Shown: positions 35,580 through 44,839, counted from the stretch's first letter. The stretch: 64,000 nucleotides of DNA from Cohnella xylanilytica (GCF_014212175.1 NZ_JACJVR010000130.1:1-64000), one strand, 5' to 3'. Notes: generated by a model from the sequence alone, not told the origin. Numbers and translations are program-made.

Positions 35580-35798
35580 ATGGCCGCCATGAAGCTGTAC
35601 CGGGACGGCGAGCGTCCCGATCTCGCCGCGCGGCTGAAGAACGAAGGGGTTCCCGTCCGCATCTACGTCACCTACGGCGACGAACGGTTCCTTTACCTAT
35701 GCCGCCGGATCGCGGAATACCCGCCGAACCTGTACGAAGCCGGCACTCGCTTGATCCGAGGAGATAGCGATCCCTTGCTCCTCTATTCATTGGACTGA
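35580..35798 (+). CDS. Small protein of unknown function
   Basis: This 72-residue ORF (MAAMKLYRDGERPDLAARL...) has AAGGAGG six bases before the ATG. It contains an alternating pattern (VPVRIYVTYGDERFLYL) that predicts a beta-strand/helix mix and no membrane segment. It is divergent from metE and convergent with the DUF4871 gene, whose end it overlaps by 16 bases. I do not recognise the family. Confidence 0.55.
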   Translation: MAAMKLYRDGERPDLAARLKNEGVPVRIYVTYGDERFLYLCRRIAEYPPNLYEAGTRLIRGDSDPLLLYSLD

Positions 35799-36832
35799 TT
35801 TTGGCGCGCGGCCTCGGCTGCTTCCTGTTCCGTCGGCTCCCGGACCTCGACGACCACCGTTCCGAACCACCGTTCATTGATCGTGACGACGAGCTTCCAG
35901 GCGCCGGCGGAGGGCAGCATCATGCTGCTCGGAATGGCGGCGTCCGCTCCGTTATGGGGGGAAGGACGCACCTGGCCTTCGAACACCTTGACGAGCTCGC
36001 CGCTCCCCCGCTTGACTCCGAACACTTGGAAGTCGCCGCCGATCTCCTCGTCCGTCCCCCAGAAATGCCACATGTACTTGTTCCCCTTGCCCGCGACGAA
36101 GCCGGGGTGGATAAAGGCGAGTTTGTCCTTCACGCCCGTCATCTCGAAGGGACCCGAGACGAACGAACCGCTGGGCTTCCACGAGTCTGCCGCTTCCGGT
36201 ACGTTCAGCACGACATCCCCCTGCGGCTCTCCGTCGAGCGACAGCTGGAACTTCCATTCGCCTCCAAGGGGCAAGGCCAGGTCTGTTGCGAGCCTCGTCT
36301 GGTCGACCGCTCCGAACGCGGAAGACAAATGGCGATCGAATTCGACGGCTGTCGTCTCGTCGATCGTCGTCTCCGGCAGCTCCACGAGCGTCAGCCCCGT
36401 CTGTCGGTGGGTGGCCACGATTCTCGCCTTGTGTCCCATCAGTTCCGCCAGCGGCTTGCGAATCATCCACCCGGCCCCGGCCGGCTTGCCGGCGACGAGA
36501 TCGCCTCCGGGGAACACTTCCCATTGCACGACGCCGCCGACTTCGTATTGCGACCGGGGGAGCCACGATTCGTCCCCGGCGGGACCCGCGATCCCCGGCG
36601 CGCCGGAACTCGGGATTCCTAGCGAAGCCGCGGCGACGAGAACGAGCAGCAGCGCGGCGGCGGCGACGGCGGCGCGCTTCTTCAGGCGGGGGCGAGCGAA
36701 GCCGGACTCCGGGCCGGAGCGCAGAGCCGTGCGCAGAGCCTCCTTCTTCTCCTCCGTCCAAGCCGGCGACTCGAACGGCGTCTCGGTCAGCCCGGCGTAC
36801 CAGCCGGGTCTGGCCTTCATCTTGTCGTTCAT
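35783..36832 (-). CDS. DUF4871 membrane protein, possible anti-sigma partner
   Basis: This 349-residue protein has a cytoplasmic N-terminus with WTEEKKEALRTALR, one membrane helix at about residues 50-72, and an extracytoplasmic region ending in a DUF4871-type beta domain. The recognisable blocks are NKYMWHFWGTDEEIGGDFQV, NGADAAIPSSMMLPSAGAWK and ERWFGTVVVEV. The ATG overlaps the stop of the upstream ECF sigma gene (ATGA). This position is where ECF anti-sigma factors are normally encoded, so I infer that the N-terminal segment may hold the sigma factor. No zinc anti-sigma motif (HxxxCxxC) is seen. Confidence 0.75.
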   Translation of the reverse strand: MNDKMKARPGWYAGLTETPFESPAWTEEKKEALRTALRSGPESGFARPRLKKRAAVAAAALLLVLVAAASLGIPSSGAPGIAGPAGDESWLPRSQYEVGGVVQWEVFPGGDLVAGKPAGAGWMIRKPLAELMGHKARIVATHRQTGLTLVELPETTIDETTAVEFDRHLSSAFGAVDQTRLATDLALPLGGEWKFQLSLDGEPQGDVVLNVPEAADSWKPSGSFVSGPFEMTGVKDKLAFIHPGFVAGKGNKYMWHFWGTDEEIGGDFQVFGVKRGSGELVKVFEGQVRPSPHNGADAAIPSSMMLPSAGAWKLVVTINERWFGTVVVEVREPTEQEAAEAARQNQSNE

Positions 36833-37380
36833 GAATCGGCACCTTCTTCCATCAGCAGAATCTCCATGCGAGCGCGGGCGCGATGCAGCCGGGACTTGAC
36901 CGTGCCTTCCGAGACGTTCAACACGCGGGCGATCTCCGAGTAAGACAAGCCGTGATGCGCGTCGAGCAGGAGCACCTCCCGCTGCTTGACGGGCAGCTTC
37001 ATCACGGAACGCCAGATCGCGCGGATCCCCATCTTCTCGAGCGCTTCCTGCTCGGCCGACCGCTGGCTCGAGCTCGGGCGGACGAAGCCGACGAGACGGA
37101 CGCGCCGGACGAACGAGGACTTCCGCCAATTGAGCGACGCGTTCCGGGCGATCGCCAGCAGCCACGTCTTCGGAGCGCTTCTCCCCTCGAACCGGCGGAG
37201 ACCGCGCAGAGCGCTCAGGAACACCTCCTGCGTCAGATCGTCGGCGGCTTCGCGATCGCGCGTGAGCAAGAAGACGTAGTTCCAGACGTCGCCGGAGTAG
37301 GCTTCCATCAAGTCTTCGACGATCCAGCGGACGTTGTCGTCCGTAATCCGGATGCCTTTCAAATACTCCAAGCCCCTCAC
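36829..37380 (-). CDS. ECF-type RNA polymerase sigma factor
   Basis: This 183-residue sigma-70-family protein has region 2 (YSGDVWNYVFLLTRDREAAD, DDLTQEVFLSAL) and region 4 (KLPVKQREVLLLDAHHGLSY, EGTVKSRLHRARARM). It would direct transcription of a cell-envelope or stress regulon. The annotated start is a GTG within GAGGTGAGGGGC; a TTG three codons later is an alternative. It is translationally coupled to the DUF4871 gene. An ECF-like promoter at 37390-37417 suggests autoregulation. Confidence 0.9.
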   Translation of the reverse strand: MRGLEYLKGIRITDDNVRWIVEDLMEAYSGDVWNYVFLLTRDREAADDLTQEVFLSALRGLRRFEGRSAPKTWLLAIARNASLNWRKSSFVRRVRLVGFVRPSSSQRSAEQEALEKMGIRAIWRSVMKLPVKQREVLLLDAHHGLSYSEIARVLNVSEGTVKSRLHRARARMEILLMEEGADS

Positions 37381-37389
37381 CTCTACCCA

Positions 37390-37417
37390 TTAGACAACGC
37401 GCGCTTCGTTTTGTTCC
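37390..37417 (-). promoter_or_regulatory. ECF-type autoregulatory promoter candidate
   Basis: On the minus strand GGAACA (37412-37417) and GTCTAA (37390-37395) are separated by 16 bp, close to general ECF consensus sequences. The expected transcript start would lie only about 3 bases before the GTG codon, so the leader would be almost absent or a later start codon would be used. Confidence 0.4.
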
Positions 37418-37478
37418 GAATTTCCTTCCATTTCCGCGATAATCGAACCCCTATTCGCCTTGTCCGATCCGCTCCCGT

Positions 37479-37516
37479 AAAACAGAGAACCGGCCCCGCT
37501 CTATCGCAGGACCGGT
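37479..37516 (-). terminator. Terminator of the FAD oxidoreductase gene
   Basis: ACCGG/CCGGT with an inner CC/GG and GC/GC helix (two G-U pairs) forms an 11-bp stem. TCTCTGTTTTAC follows on the minus strand. Confidence 0.6.
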
Positions 37517-37527
37517 CCGAAGGTCGA

Positions 37528-38826
37528 CTATCCCTCTCCCGAATCGATCTGCGGCGCTTGCCGCAGAAGGCCGCCGACGATCCTCTCCAGCTCTTCCGGC
37601 GTCCTTGAATGATTGTACAGCCCGAGAAAGGCGGACGTCGCTTCCGGATGACGGCCGATCAGCCGATTGACGGCCGCCTGTTCGGGACGGAGAGGGACGT
37701 TGCGGGTCATGCCGCAGGCCATCCGGAATAACGGCATAAAATGGTCGTTCAGCTCCTGCTCGTACCGGCGAGCCATGTCGTCCCACCGGCTCTCCCAATC
37801 CGGCTCGGAGGAGAGAATTCGCCGCAGCAGCCTCGCTCCGAGGAGGGCGTCGTGCATTCCCTGCCCGACGGCGGGATCCTTGAACGACAACGCGTCTCCG
37901 GCGAGCGCCCAGCCCGGGCCCATCGCTTCGTGCCAGTCGTTGTCATAGCCGAGCAAGCCGCGGATCGGACCGGACCGCTTGGCTTCCTTCAATCGGCTGG
38001 GGAACGACGTCGCGCCGAGTCCTCGGGCGACGAATTCGCGGAACCCCGCTTCCGGGTTCTCCTTCATCCGGGCGAGCGCATCCTTCCATTCGAGCGGGAA
38101 CATCAGTCCGATCACGTGAAGATCGTCGCTCGTCGGGAACGCGATGGCGAGCGTCTCCCCGATCCGATAAAACTCGGTGCAGCGTTCCCCCTCCTGCCGG
38201 AAGCCTTCGAAGTAGCCGACGTAGGAAGCGAAGTCGGTCGGCACGGAGACGATCCGCCGGCTTCCCGCCAGTTCCCGCACGATCGAGCGGCGGCCGTCCG
38301 CGCCGACGACGAGCCGAGCCGGGATCCGCACGGGCTTCCCTTCCGAATCGGTTCCTTCCACGCCCGCGACGGCCCCCCCGCTCCGCAGCAGACCCGTGAT
38401 TCGGAAGTTCGGCCTCGCGTCGACGCCGGGCAGCGAAGCGGCATGCTCGAACAGAATGCGGTCGAGATGCGTCCGCCGAACGCACAGGCATTCGGTCTCC
38501 CCGTTCGCCTCGGGGAAGAAGCCGTCGATCTCCGCGTCCTCCAGCCTCAGGTACGCCCGCCGGTACGTCGGCGTCCCCGTCGCGAGCAGCCGGTCCAGCA
38601 CGCCCATCTCCCGCAACATCCCCACCGAATTGTTGAAAAAGTTGTGGGTCGACAAGACGTCGCTCGGGAACCGGCTCTTGTCGGCCAGCAGAACGCGGTA
38701 CCCCGCACGTCCCAGCTCCCAAGCCAAAGAAGCGCCCGCCACGCGGGCGCCTACGATGACCACGTCGTAATCCGAACGAATTCCTTCCGTTCCGCCCCTT
38801 CCGTCCATCTCATTCATCTCTTCCAT
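37528..38826 (-). CDS. FAD-dependent oxidoreductase (monooxygenase/geranylgeranyl reductase type)
   Basis: This 432-residue flavoprotein has the dinucleotide-binding motif VVIVGARVAGASLAWELG near residue 20, the second FAD motif in VVGADGRRS near 165, and the GD motif in WALAGDALSFKDPAVGQGM near 300. The family includes aromatic-ring hydroxylases and isoprenoid reductases; the substrate is unknown. The ATG at 38826 has AAGGAG eight bases upstream, and a 45-codon extension is discarded. It is followed upstream by a large MalT-like regulator on the same strand. Confidence 0.85.
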   Translation of the reverse strand: MEEMNEMDGRGGTEGIRSDYDVVIVGARVAGASLAWELGRAGYRVLLADKSRFPSDVLSTHNFFNNSVGMLREMGVLDRLLATGTPTYRRAYLRLEDAEIDGFFPEANGETECLCVRRTHLDRILFEHAASLPGVDARPNFRITGLLRSGGAVAGVEGTDSEGKPVRIPARLVVGADGRRSIVRELAGSRRIVSVPTDFASYVGYFEGFRQEGERCTEFYRIGETLAIAFPTSDDLHVIGLMFPLEWKDALARMKENPEAGFREFVARGLGATSFPSRLKEAKRSGPIRGLLGYDNDWHEAMGPGWALAGDALSFKDPAVGQGMHDALLGARLLRRILSSEPDWESRWDDMARRYEQELNDHFMPLFRMACGMTRNVPLRPEQAAVNRLIGRHPEATSAFLGLYNHSRTPEELERIVGGLLRQAPQIDSGEG

Positions 38827-38970
38827 CCCTTCCACTCCTTCTCCCGTTGCGGATACCATCATCCTACTTCTTCGGGATGGCAGAGGGCGACTATCGAAAG
38901 ATATAGACCGAAGATATACGGGAAAGGATGGAGGTCCGGCGATACCCCGCCGTTCGAGCACCCGGCGGCG

Positions 38971-41676
38971 CTACCGAGCTTCGAGAAGCCCGAGCCTCTC
39001 CGCGATCCGGATCGCCTGAACCCGTCCTTCCGCCCCGAGCTTGCCGTAGATCCGGTGGAGATGGAGCTTGACCGTCCCCTCCGTCAGATAGAGCTCGGAA
39101 GCGATCGCTTTGTTGGACATTCCCCGGGCCATGCACGCCAGAACCTCCCTCTCCCTCGGCGTTAGCGATTCGAGGGACCGGGCGCCCGGACTCCGCTCCG
39201 GCTCCCCGGGCGCATACCCGGCCGCCGAAGCCAGCCTTCGCGCGAATTCCGTCTCCGAAGGCGCGAGCCCGGCCACGACCGGAGCGGCGTTCGCCCATTC
39301 GGACAGCCGCTTCGCGACCGGCGGACCGGCATCGAGGAACGGACGCGCGATGTCGTCCGGGCAAGCCCGCTTGAGAGCCTGGAGCAGATGACGCTCGCTC
39401 TCCGCCGGAGCGCCGCGTCCCGCGCTTATCTCGCACAGCAGAAGGCAAGCCTGCACCTCGCTCAACGGGTTGGCGCGGCCGACCGCCGCGCGCAGCAGCG
39501 AGCGCGCCGCCGTCGCCGCGGCTTCCGTCTCGCCAAGCGCGAACCGGATCCGCGCGTACGCGAAATCTTCGTCGTCGGGATAGACGACCGAACGGCCGCC
39601 CTTCCGGGCGGCGGAACGGCGAACGTAATCGTCCGCCCAGAGAACCGCCGGCTCCCGATCCCCCCGAAGCAGCCGGCGGTAGACCCTTCTCGCGTCCAGC
39701 TTCCCGTACCAGGCCGTCGTCTGCCAGTGCCGGCGGCGCAGCTCCCGCATCGCCTCGTCGATCTCCGCGAGCGCCGCGTCCTCCTCCCCTTCGGCCGCCC
39801 ATAGATCCGACCGGACGAGGGCCGCCGGGACGAAGGCTCCCGCCGTTCCGTTCTTCTTCGCGAGCCGAAGCGCTTCTTCGACATACTCCCTGGCCTCGGC
39901 GAGACGATTGCGAAGATAGCTGACTTCCGCCATGGCCGTCTGCTGATAGGAAGTGTAGGCGAACTCTTGCAGCCCGTTCTTGCTCAGGAAGTAGCCGTAG
40001 GCACGGTGGTAGCTCTCCGCGCGGGCGACGCTTCCTTCGAACCCGAACGCGCCGCGGATGAAGGGCACGGCCCCCTCGTTCAACTCGAGGCCGAGGCTGA
40101 GCAGCAGCGGCGTATCCCGGTCCGGCAGATCGTTCCGCTCCCCGTAGCCGCGAATAAGGGAGAGCGAGAGGTCGAAGTCGCCGCTTCGGACGGCGGCGAA
40201 GTTCTCCGCGATCCGTACTTCCTCGTGCATGCGGGCATAGGCCGCGCCATTCCCTTCTCTTTTCATCCCCTCGAGAGCCTCGTTCAACCGCCGCAGCCTC
40301 TCGTCCGCGGGGGCCGTCCTTCCTTCCATCAGATCGATCCAGAGGGAGAGCAGCACCAGCTCCGGCCGGTTCGCGAACGGAGCCGGAATCCGCTCCAGCC
40401 AGCCCCGCAGCGTGGCGATCTCCCGCAGCTTCAACCAGACATGCGCCTTCCGCTCGATCCATTCCGCCGCCAGGCCGACGTCCCCGGAAGCGAAGGCGTG
40501 CTCGACCGCTTCCTCGTCGTAGCCGTGGGACTGGTGCCATCGCGCCGCCTTCGCTTGAAGCTCAGGCTCCGCCTCGCCTTGTTCCCGCCGCAGGCGATCC
40601 CTCAGAAATTCCCCGAACAGATGGTGGTAGCGGAACCATCTCCGCTCGTCGTCGAGAGGAATCAGGAACATCCCGATCCGTTCCAGCTCTCCCAGCCGCT
40701 CTTCCGCCCCCGGATCGTTCGCCACCTCCGCGCACAGCGAAACGCACAACCGATCCAGAATCGACGTCCGGCGCAGGAATCGCTTCATCTCTTCCGGCAG
40801 CCGCCCGTAGGCTTCTTCCATCAGATAATCCGACACGCGGCGGCTTCGTCCGGACAAGACGGCTTCTTCCTCGGACGGGCCTCCTTCGGCCGCCGAGGAG
40901 ATCGTCATCAGCCTCAGCATGGCCGCCCACCCTTCGGTGCGATGCATCCACCGGGCCAGCGCTTCGCCGTCCGGTTCCCGCCCCCATTGCAGCCGCCAGT
41001 AGCCGATCGTCTCTTCTTCGTTGAACCGAAGGTCCCGCATGTCGAGCTCTTGCAGACGTCCGTTCGCCCTCCAGCCGGCGAGAGGCATCGGGATGCCGTG
41101 ACGGCTGAGCAGCACCAAGCGGACGGGCGACGGCAGCCGCTCGATCCAGCGGTGAAGCGCTTCGTGGATCGCCGGAGCTTGAATGACGTGGTAATCGTCC
41201 AATGCCAGAACGAGCGGAGCTTCCTCCCGTTCGGCGTAATCGATCAAGGCGTCGAGAATGAGAGCCTGCAGCGATTCGGCCGAGACGATGCCCGATTCCG
41301 CGCTTCCCCCGCCCAGCGGGGAGCCCAGCGCCCTCTCGGCCGCGCCGGCCATATATCTCCAGAACCGCAGCGGATCGTTCTCCATCCCGTCCAGCGAGAG
41401 CCATCCGGAAGGCCAGCCTCTCTCCCGGATCCAGACGCTGACCAGCGTCGTCTTGCCGTAGCCCGGAGGCGCCGCGACGGTCGTGAGCCGGCAAGCCGGC
41501 GAACCGTCCAGCTTCTCCCACAGACGGGTTCGGGCGAGGTGCCAAGCCGGCGTGCCGGGCATGTGCAGCTTCGTGCGGAGCAGCCCTTCCAGAGACGGTC
41601 GGGCGGATGCGTCCATCATGGTCGTTCCGACCTCGCTTCGCCTGTTATTCGAATGTCGCTTCCGTTCCGATGTCAT
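38971..41676 (-). CDS. MalT/LAL-type LuxR transcriptional regulator
   Basis: This 901-residue STAND-type regulator has a Walker A motif APPGYGKTT near residue 72 and a Walker B motif LALDDYH near 160. A winged-helix and TPR-like region runs through the middle, and a C-terminal LuxR helix-turn-helix (about 837-901) contains LTPREREVLACMARG and NKAIASELYLTEGTVK. Such proteins activate transcription after binding ATP and a small inducer. ATG at 41676 has AGGA five bases upstream; an ATG at 41619 with GAGGT is an alternative. Its target may be the adjacent FAD oxidoreductase gene. Confidence 0.9.
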   Translation of the reverse strand: MTSERKRHSNNRRSEVGTTMMDASARPSLEGLLRTKLHMPGTPAWHLARTRLWEKLDGSPACRLTTVAAPPGYGKTTLVSVWIRERGWPSGWLSLDGMENDPLRFWRYMAGAAERALGSPLGGGSAESGIVSAESLQALILDALIDYAEREEAPLVLALDDYHVIQAPAIHEALHRWIERLPSPVRLVLLSRHGIPMPLAGWRANGRLQELDMRDLRFNEEETIGYWRLQWGREPDGEALARWMHRTEGWAAMLRLMTISSAAEGGPSEEEAVLSGRSRRVSDYLMEEAYGRLPEEMKRFLRRTSILDRLCVSLCAEVANDPGAEERLGELERIGMFLIPLDDERRWFRYHHLFGEFLRDRLRREQGEAEPELQAKAARWHQSHGYDEEAVEHAFASGDVGLAAEWIERKAHVWLKLREIATLRGWLERIPAPFANRPELVLLSLWIDLMEGRTAPADERLRRLNEALEGMKREGNGAAYARMHEEVRIAENFAAVRSGDFDLSLSLIRGYGERNDLPDRDTPLLLSLGLELNEGAVPFIRGAFGFEGSVARAESYHRAYGYFLSKNGLQEFAYTSYQQTAMAEVSYLRNRLAEAREYVEEALRLAKKNGTAGAFVPAALVRSDLWAAEGEEDAALAEIDEAMRELRRRHWQTTAWYGKLDARRVYRRLLRGDREPAVLWADDYVRRSAARKGGRSVVYPDDEDFAYARIRFALGETEAAATAARSLLRAAVGRANPLSEVQACLLLCEISAGRGAPAESERHLLQALKRACPDDIARPFLDAGPPVAKRLSEWANAAPVVAGLAPSETEFARRLASAAGYAPGEPERSPGARSLESLTPREREVLACMARGMSNKAIASELYLTEGTVKLHLHRIYGKLGAEGRVQAIRIAERLGLLEAR

Positions 41677-41737
41677 TTGCTTCCTGATTTTACACGATAG
41701 AGGATGTCAAACGGTAGAGGCGGCGGGCCCATTGATC

Positions 41738-41772
41738 AAAAAAAAAGCATCCGGCCCGTCAGGGCCGGATGC
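41738..41772 (-). terminator. Intrinsic terminator of the yebC-family gene
   Basis: GCATCCGGCCC pairs perfectly with GGGCCGGATGC over 11 bp around GTCA. Nine T residues follow on the minus strand. Confidence 0.93.
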
Positions 41773-41794
41773 TCGGATCGAGGGACAGTCCCTC

Positions 41795-42514
41795 TTACTC
41801 TTCGAAGTCGACGTTGTGATAGACCTGCTGAACGTCTTCCAGATCTTCGAGAGCTTCGATCATCTTCTCGAAGGAGGCTACCGATTCCTCCGGCAGCGTC
41901 ACGTACGTCTGCGGGATCATCGTCAGCTCGGCGACGGCGAATTCCGTTACGCCGGCTCGCTTGAACGCCTCTTGAACGGCGTGGAATTGTTCCGGGTCGG
42001 CGTACACGATGACGGACTCGTCCTCTTCCACGACGTCGCGTACGTCGACTTCGGCTTCGATCAGCAGCTCGATGACTTCGTCGACCGTCTTGCCCGTCAC
42101 GCCGATGACGGCCGTCGCGTCGAACATGTAGGCGACGGAGCCGTTGACGCCCATGTTGCCGCCGTTCTTGCTGAACGCGGCGCGTACGGCCGACGCCGTC
42201 CGGTTGACGTTGTTCGTCAGCGCGTCGACGATGACCATCGAGCCGTTCGGCCCGAACCCTTCGTAACGGAGCTCGACGTAGTTCTCGTCGGAAGCTCCTT
42301 TCGCTTTGTCGAGGGCGCGGTCGATGATCGCCTTGGGCACGTTGTACGTCTTGGCCCGTTCCAGAACGACCTTCAGCGCCCGATTCGCTTCCGGATCCGG
42401 CTCGCCCTTCTTGGCGGCGACGTAGATCTCGACGCCGAATTTGGCGTATACGCGGCTCGTGTTCGCGTCTTTCGACGCTTTTTTCTCTTTAATATTGTTC
42501 CATTTGCGTCCCAT
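41795..42514 (-). CDS. YebC/PmpR family protein, YeeI (YebC2) type
   Basis: This 239-residue three-domain protein begins [20 protein letters not shown], the signature of the YeeI/YeeN subgroup rather than classical YebC (MAGHSKW). The phrases [20 protein letters not shown] and GYGPNG-like [21 protein letters not shown] are conserved. Family members were long called transcriptional regulators; recent work on YebC-family proteins points to relief of ribosome stalling at proline-rich sequences. Its own terminator follows, and the gene seems monocistronic. Confidence 0.93.
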   Translation of the reverse strand: MGRKWNNIKEKKASKDANTSRVYAKFGVEIYVAAKKGEPDPEANRALKVVLERAKTYNVPKAIIDRALDKAKGASDENYVELRYEGFGPNGSMVIVDALTNNVNRTASAVRAAFSKNGGNMGVNGSVAYMFDATAVIGVTGKTVDEVIELLIEAEVDVRDVVEEDESVIVYADPEQFHAVQEAFKRAGVTEFAVAELTMIPQTYVTLPEESVASFEKMIEALEDLEDVQQVYHNVDFEE

Positions 42515-42644
42515 TCTCTAATCCTCTTTCTCTGCGATAGGCGAAGTACGTTCCACGTTGGACCAGCTGTTTCGACTCTACCCATTTTAGCAGAAGACGA
42601 GATTTTTTTCTATTTTTCGCGCGGGTTATCGTGCGGGCATTCGT

Positions 42645-42974
42645 TCAAGAAGCCCGCGGCGCCCATAACATGATGGAGACGCCGACCAGGCAGACCGCCG
42701 CTCCTACCCAATCGTAGAGATCCGGAGTCCGCTTGTCGACCAGCCATCCCCACAGAACGGCCAGGACGATGAAGACGCCGCCGTAAGCCGCGTACACCCG
42801 GCCGAAGCTCGGGAACTTCTGGAGCGTCGGCACGATGCCGTACGCGACCAGAATAAGGCCGCCGGCGATGCCGTATCCGATCGGCTTCGATTCTCTCAGC
42901 CACAGCCATACCAGGTAGCCTCCGCCGATCTCCGCGATTCCCGCGACGACGAACAATACGATCGCTGCCAACAA
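42645..42974 (-). CDS. ynfA: YnfA family (UPF0060) membrane protein
   Basis: This 109-residue protein has four membrane helices and the family motifs AEIGGGYLVWLWLRESK near residues 14-30 and GRVYAAYGGVFIVLAVLWGW near 58-77. YnfA proteins are related to small multidrug resistance exporters, but their role is not settled. The start is TTG, next to GGAAGGGAG. It lies 16 bases after the DUF421 gene, in one operon. Confidence 0.92.
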   Translation of the reverse strand: MLAAIVLFVVAGIAEIGGGYLVWLWLRESKPIGYGIAGGLILVAYGIVPTLQKFPSFGRVYAAYGGVFIVLAVLWGWLVDKRTPDLYDWVGAAVCLVGVSIMLWAPRAS

Positions 42975-42990
42975 GCTCCCTTCCCCCCGT

Positions 42991-43710
42991 TCAGGCTTCT
43001 CCTTCGACCCTCTCTCGCTTCTCCCGCTTCTCCAGCCCCGGCAGCGCCTTGACTTCCCCCTCCGGGGTCCATTCCGCGTAGGCGACCTCCCGGATGTCGG
43101 AGAAGCCCAGCTTGTCCAGCTCCCGGCGCAGCCAGCTCTCGTCCCGTCCGATCGCGGCGAGACCGGCTTGCTTGACCTGGCCGTCCTCGACCAGGCTTCG
43201 GGGCAGCCGCGCCGGCGACGACGGCAGCTTCAAGTCGTTCCGGCGCACTTCCTCGTGCGAGGGCTTCTTCAGCACGCTTAACGAGCCGTTCGGTTCGAAG
43301 ACGGCGTAGGCCACCTCGTCCAGGGAGAAGACGTCCCGCTGCCGGAGCATCATGCGCAGCTCCTCGAACTCCATGCTGTTGCGGCGCATCGCTTCCCGGT
43401 TCACCTTGCCGTCCGAGATCAAGAGCTCGGGCTCTCCTTCCAGCCGCTTGCGGATCGGCTTGCCGAATTCCATCAGCTTGTCGAAGCCGTATGAGAGACC
43501 TGTCCATAGCGCCAGCGCGAACAGCAGCATCCCTAAGGAGGCTTGCTCCTCGTAGATCGTGTTGCCGACCAAGTCGCCGAGCACCATCGCCGACACGAAG
43601 TCGAAGGGAGACAGCTGGGCGATCTCTCTCTTGCCCAGCAGCCTCGTCATCGCCCACAATCCGGCGAAGGCGGCCGCGAGCTTGATCGCGATGCCGACGT
43701 AAGCTTCCAT
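42991..43710 (-). CDS. DUF421 membrane protein (YetF/YdfR type)
   Basis: This 239-residue protein has three N-terminal membrane helices (about 4-80) including the signature LLGKREIAQLSPFDFVSAM. The soluble C-terminal domain has NSMEFEELRMMLRQRDVFSL and AVFEPNGSLSVL. Relatives in Bacillus spores contribute to membrane or germination functions; the role here is unknown. ATG at 43710 has GAGGTG six bases upstream, so the GTG three codons earlier is less likely. Confidence 0.88.
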   Translation of the reverse strand: MEAYVGIAIKLAAAFAGLWAMTRLLGKREIAQLSPFDFVSAMVLGDLVGNTIYEEQASLGMLLFALALWTGLSYGFDKLMEFGKPIRKRLEGEPELLISDGKVNREAMRRNSMEFEELRMMLRQRDVFSLDEVAYAVFEPNGSLSVLKKPSHEEVRRNDLKLPSSPARLPRSLVEDGQVKQAGLAAIGRDESWLRRELDKLGFSDIREVAYAEWTPEGEVKALPGLEKREKRERVEGEA

Positions 43711-43775
43711 CCCCGTCACCTCTTCCGCGCTTTATTGTCTCTATACCCGCGCGGCGGGCGGCTTCAACAAGGGAT

Positions 43776-43831
43776 TCGGCGAACCGGCGAACCGGCGAAG
43801 TGGCGAATCGGCGAACCGGCGAATTGACGAA
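43776..43831. repeat. Octamer tandem repeat (NNGGCGAA)
   Basis: Seven consecutive 8-bp units of the form (T/C)CGGCGAA run from 43776 to 43831, with GTGGCGAA and TTGACGAA as variants. They are followed by a 7-bp stem, CGTCGGA/TCCGACG (43833-43849). The array lies between the DUF421 start and the quinone oxidoreductase stop, so it is the 3' untranslated region of the latter. Confidence 0.8.
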
Positions 43832-43864
43832 CCGTCGGACGATCCGACGATCGGGACCGGGGAT

Positions 43865-44839
43865 TTATTCGGAGACGCGAAGAACGATTTTGCCGATATT
43901 GCGATTGCCGACCATATGCGCATGGGCCTTCTCGGCTTCGTTCCAATCCCAGACGGAATCGACGACGGGCTTCAGCTTGCCTTCCGCGAAGAGGCCCGAC
44001 GCGAACCCGGCGAATTCGGCCGTCAGCCGCTCCTTCTTCGCGGGCGGCTGGGAGCGGAGCGCCGTTCCGATCACTTGCAGGCGGCGGTACAGCAGCTGCC
44101 CGAGATCGAGCTCCGGCACCTTCGCGCCTCCCATCGTTCCGATCAGAATCAGCTTGCCGTCCATGGCCAATGCCTGCAAATTCTGCTCCCAATAGGAAGC
44201 TCCGACGAAGTCGAGGATGAGGTCGACGCCGCGGCCGCCCGTCGCCTCCCTCACGCGCGGCAGGAACGGGCCGGCCCTGTAGTCGATCGCTTCGCCCGCC
44301 CCGAGCGCGAGACACGCCTCGCGCTTGGCCTCCGAGCCGGCGGTGACGATCGAGTTCGCTCCGGCTTCCCGGGCGAGCTGGATCGCCGCCGTGCCGACTC
44401 CGCTGGCCCCGGCATGAATGAGAACCGTCTGCCCGGCCTTCAAGCCGCCGAGCCAGAACAGGTTGAGATACGCGGTCAGGAACGCTTCCGGAATGGAAGC
44501 CGCTTCCTCGAACGACATCCCGTCGGGAATCCGGATGCCCATCCCCTCCGGGATCCGAACCTTCTCGGCATAACCTCCGCCCGGGAGCAGCGCCATGATC
44601 CGGTCCCCCGGCTTCCACTCGCCGCTCGCCTCTTCGACGACGCCCGCCATCTCGAGACCGAGGATCGGCGAAGCTCCGGGGGGCGGCGGGTACAGCCCCC
44701 GCCTCTGCGCCAGATCGGCCCGGTTGATCCCGGCCGCCTTGACGCGGACGAGCACGTCGCCCGCCGAGTTGTCCGGCTCTTCCGTCTCGCCTATGTACAA
44801 GACCTTCGTCTTCTCGTCCTGCAGCACCGCTCTCATCAT
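43865..44839 (-). CDS. NAD(P)H quinone oxidoreductase, zinc-binding alcohol dehydrogenase-like (PIG3 type)
   Basis: This 324-residue medium-chain reductase has the GroES-like N-terminal domain (VKAAGINRADLAQRRGLYPP) and the Rossmann NADPH-binding loop IHAGASGVGTAAIQLARE near residue 140. It lacks the zinc ligands of true alcohol dehydrogenases, as expected for the quinone reductase/PIG3 branch. The substrate is not known. Two ATG codons occur in tandem after GGGGAG. A promoter-like TTCAAC-N17-TACAAT sits about 80 bases upstream. Confidence 0.9.
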   Translation of the reverse strand: MMRAVLQDEKTKVLYIGETEEPDNSAGDVLVRVKAAGINRADLAQRRGLYPPPPGASPILGLEMAGVVEEASGEWKPGDRIMALLPGGGYAEKVRIPEGMGIRIPDGMSFEEAASIPEAFLTAYLNLFWLGGLKAGQTVLIHAGASGVGTAAIQLAREAGANSIVTAGSEAKREACLALGAGEAIDYRAGPFLPRVREATGGRGVDLILDFVGASYWEQNLQALAMDGKLILIGTMGGAKVPELDLGQLLYRRLQVIGTALRSQPPAKKERLTAEFAGFASGLFAEGKLKPVVDSVWDWNEAEKAHAHMVGNRNIGKIVLRVSE

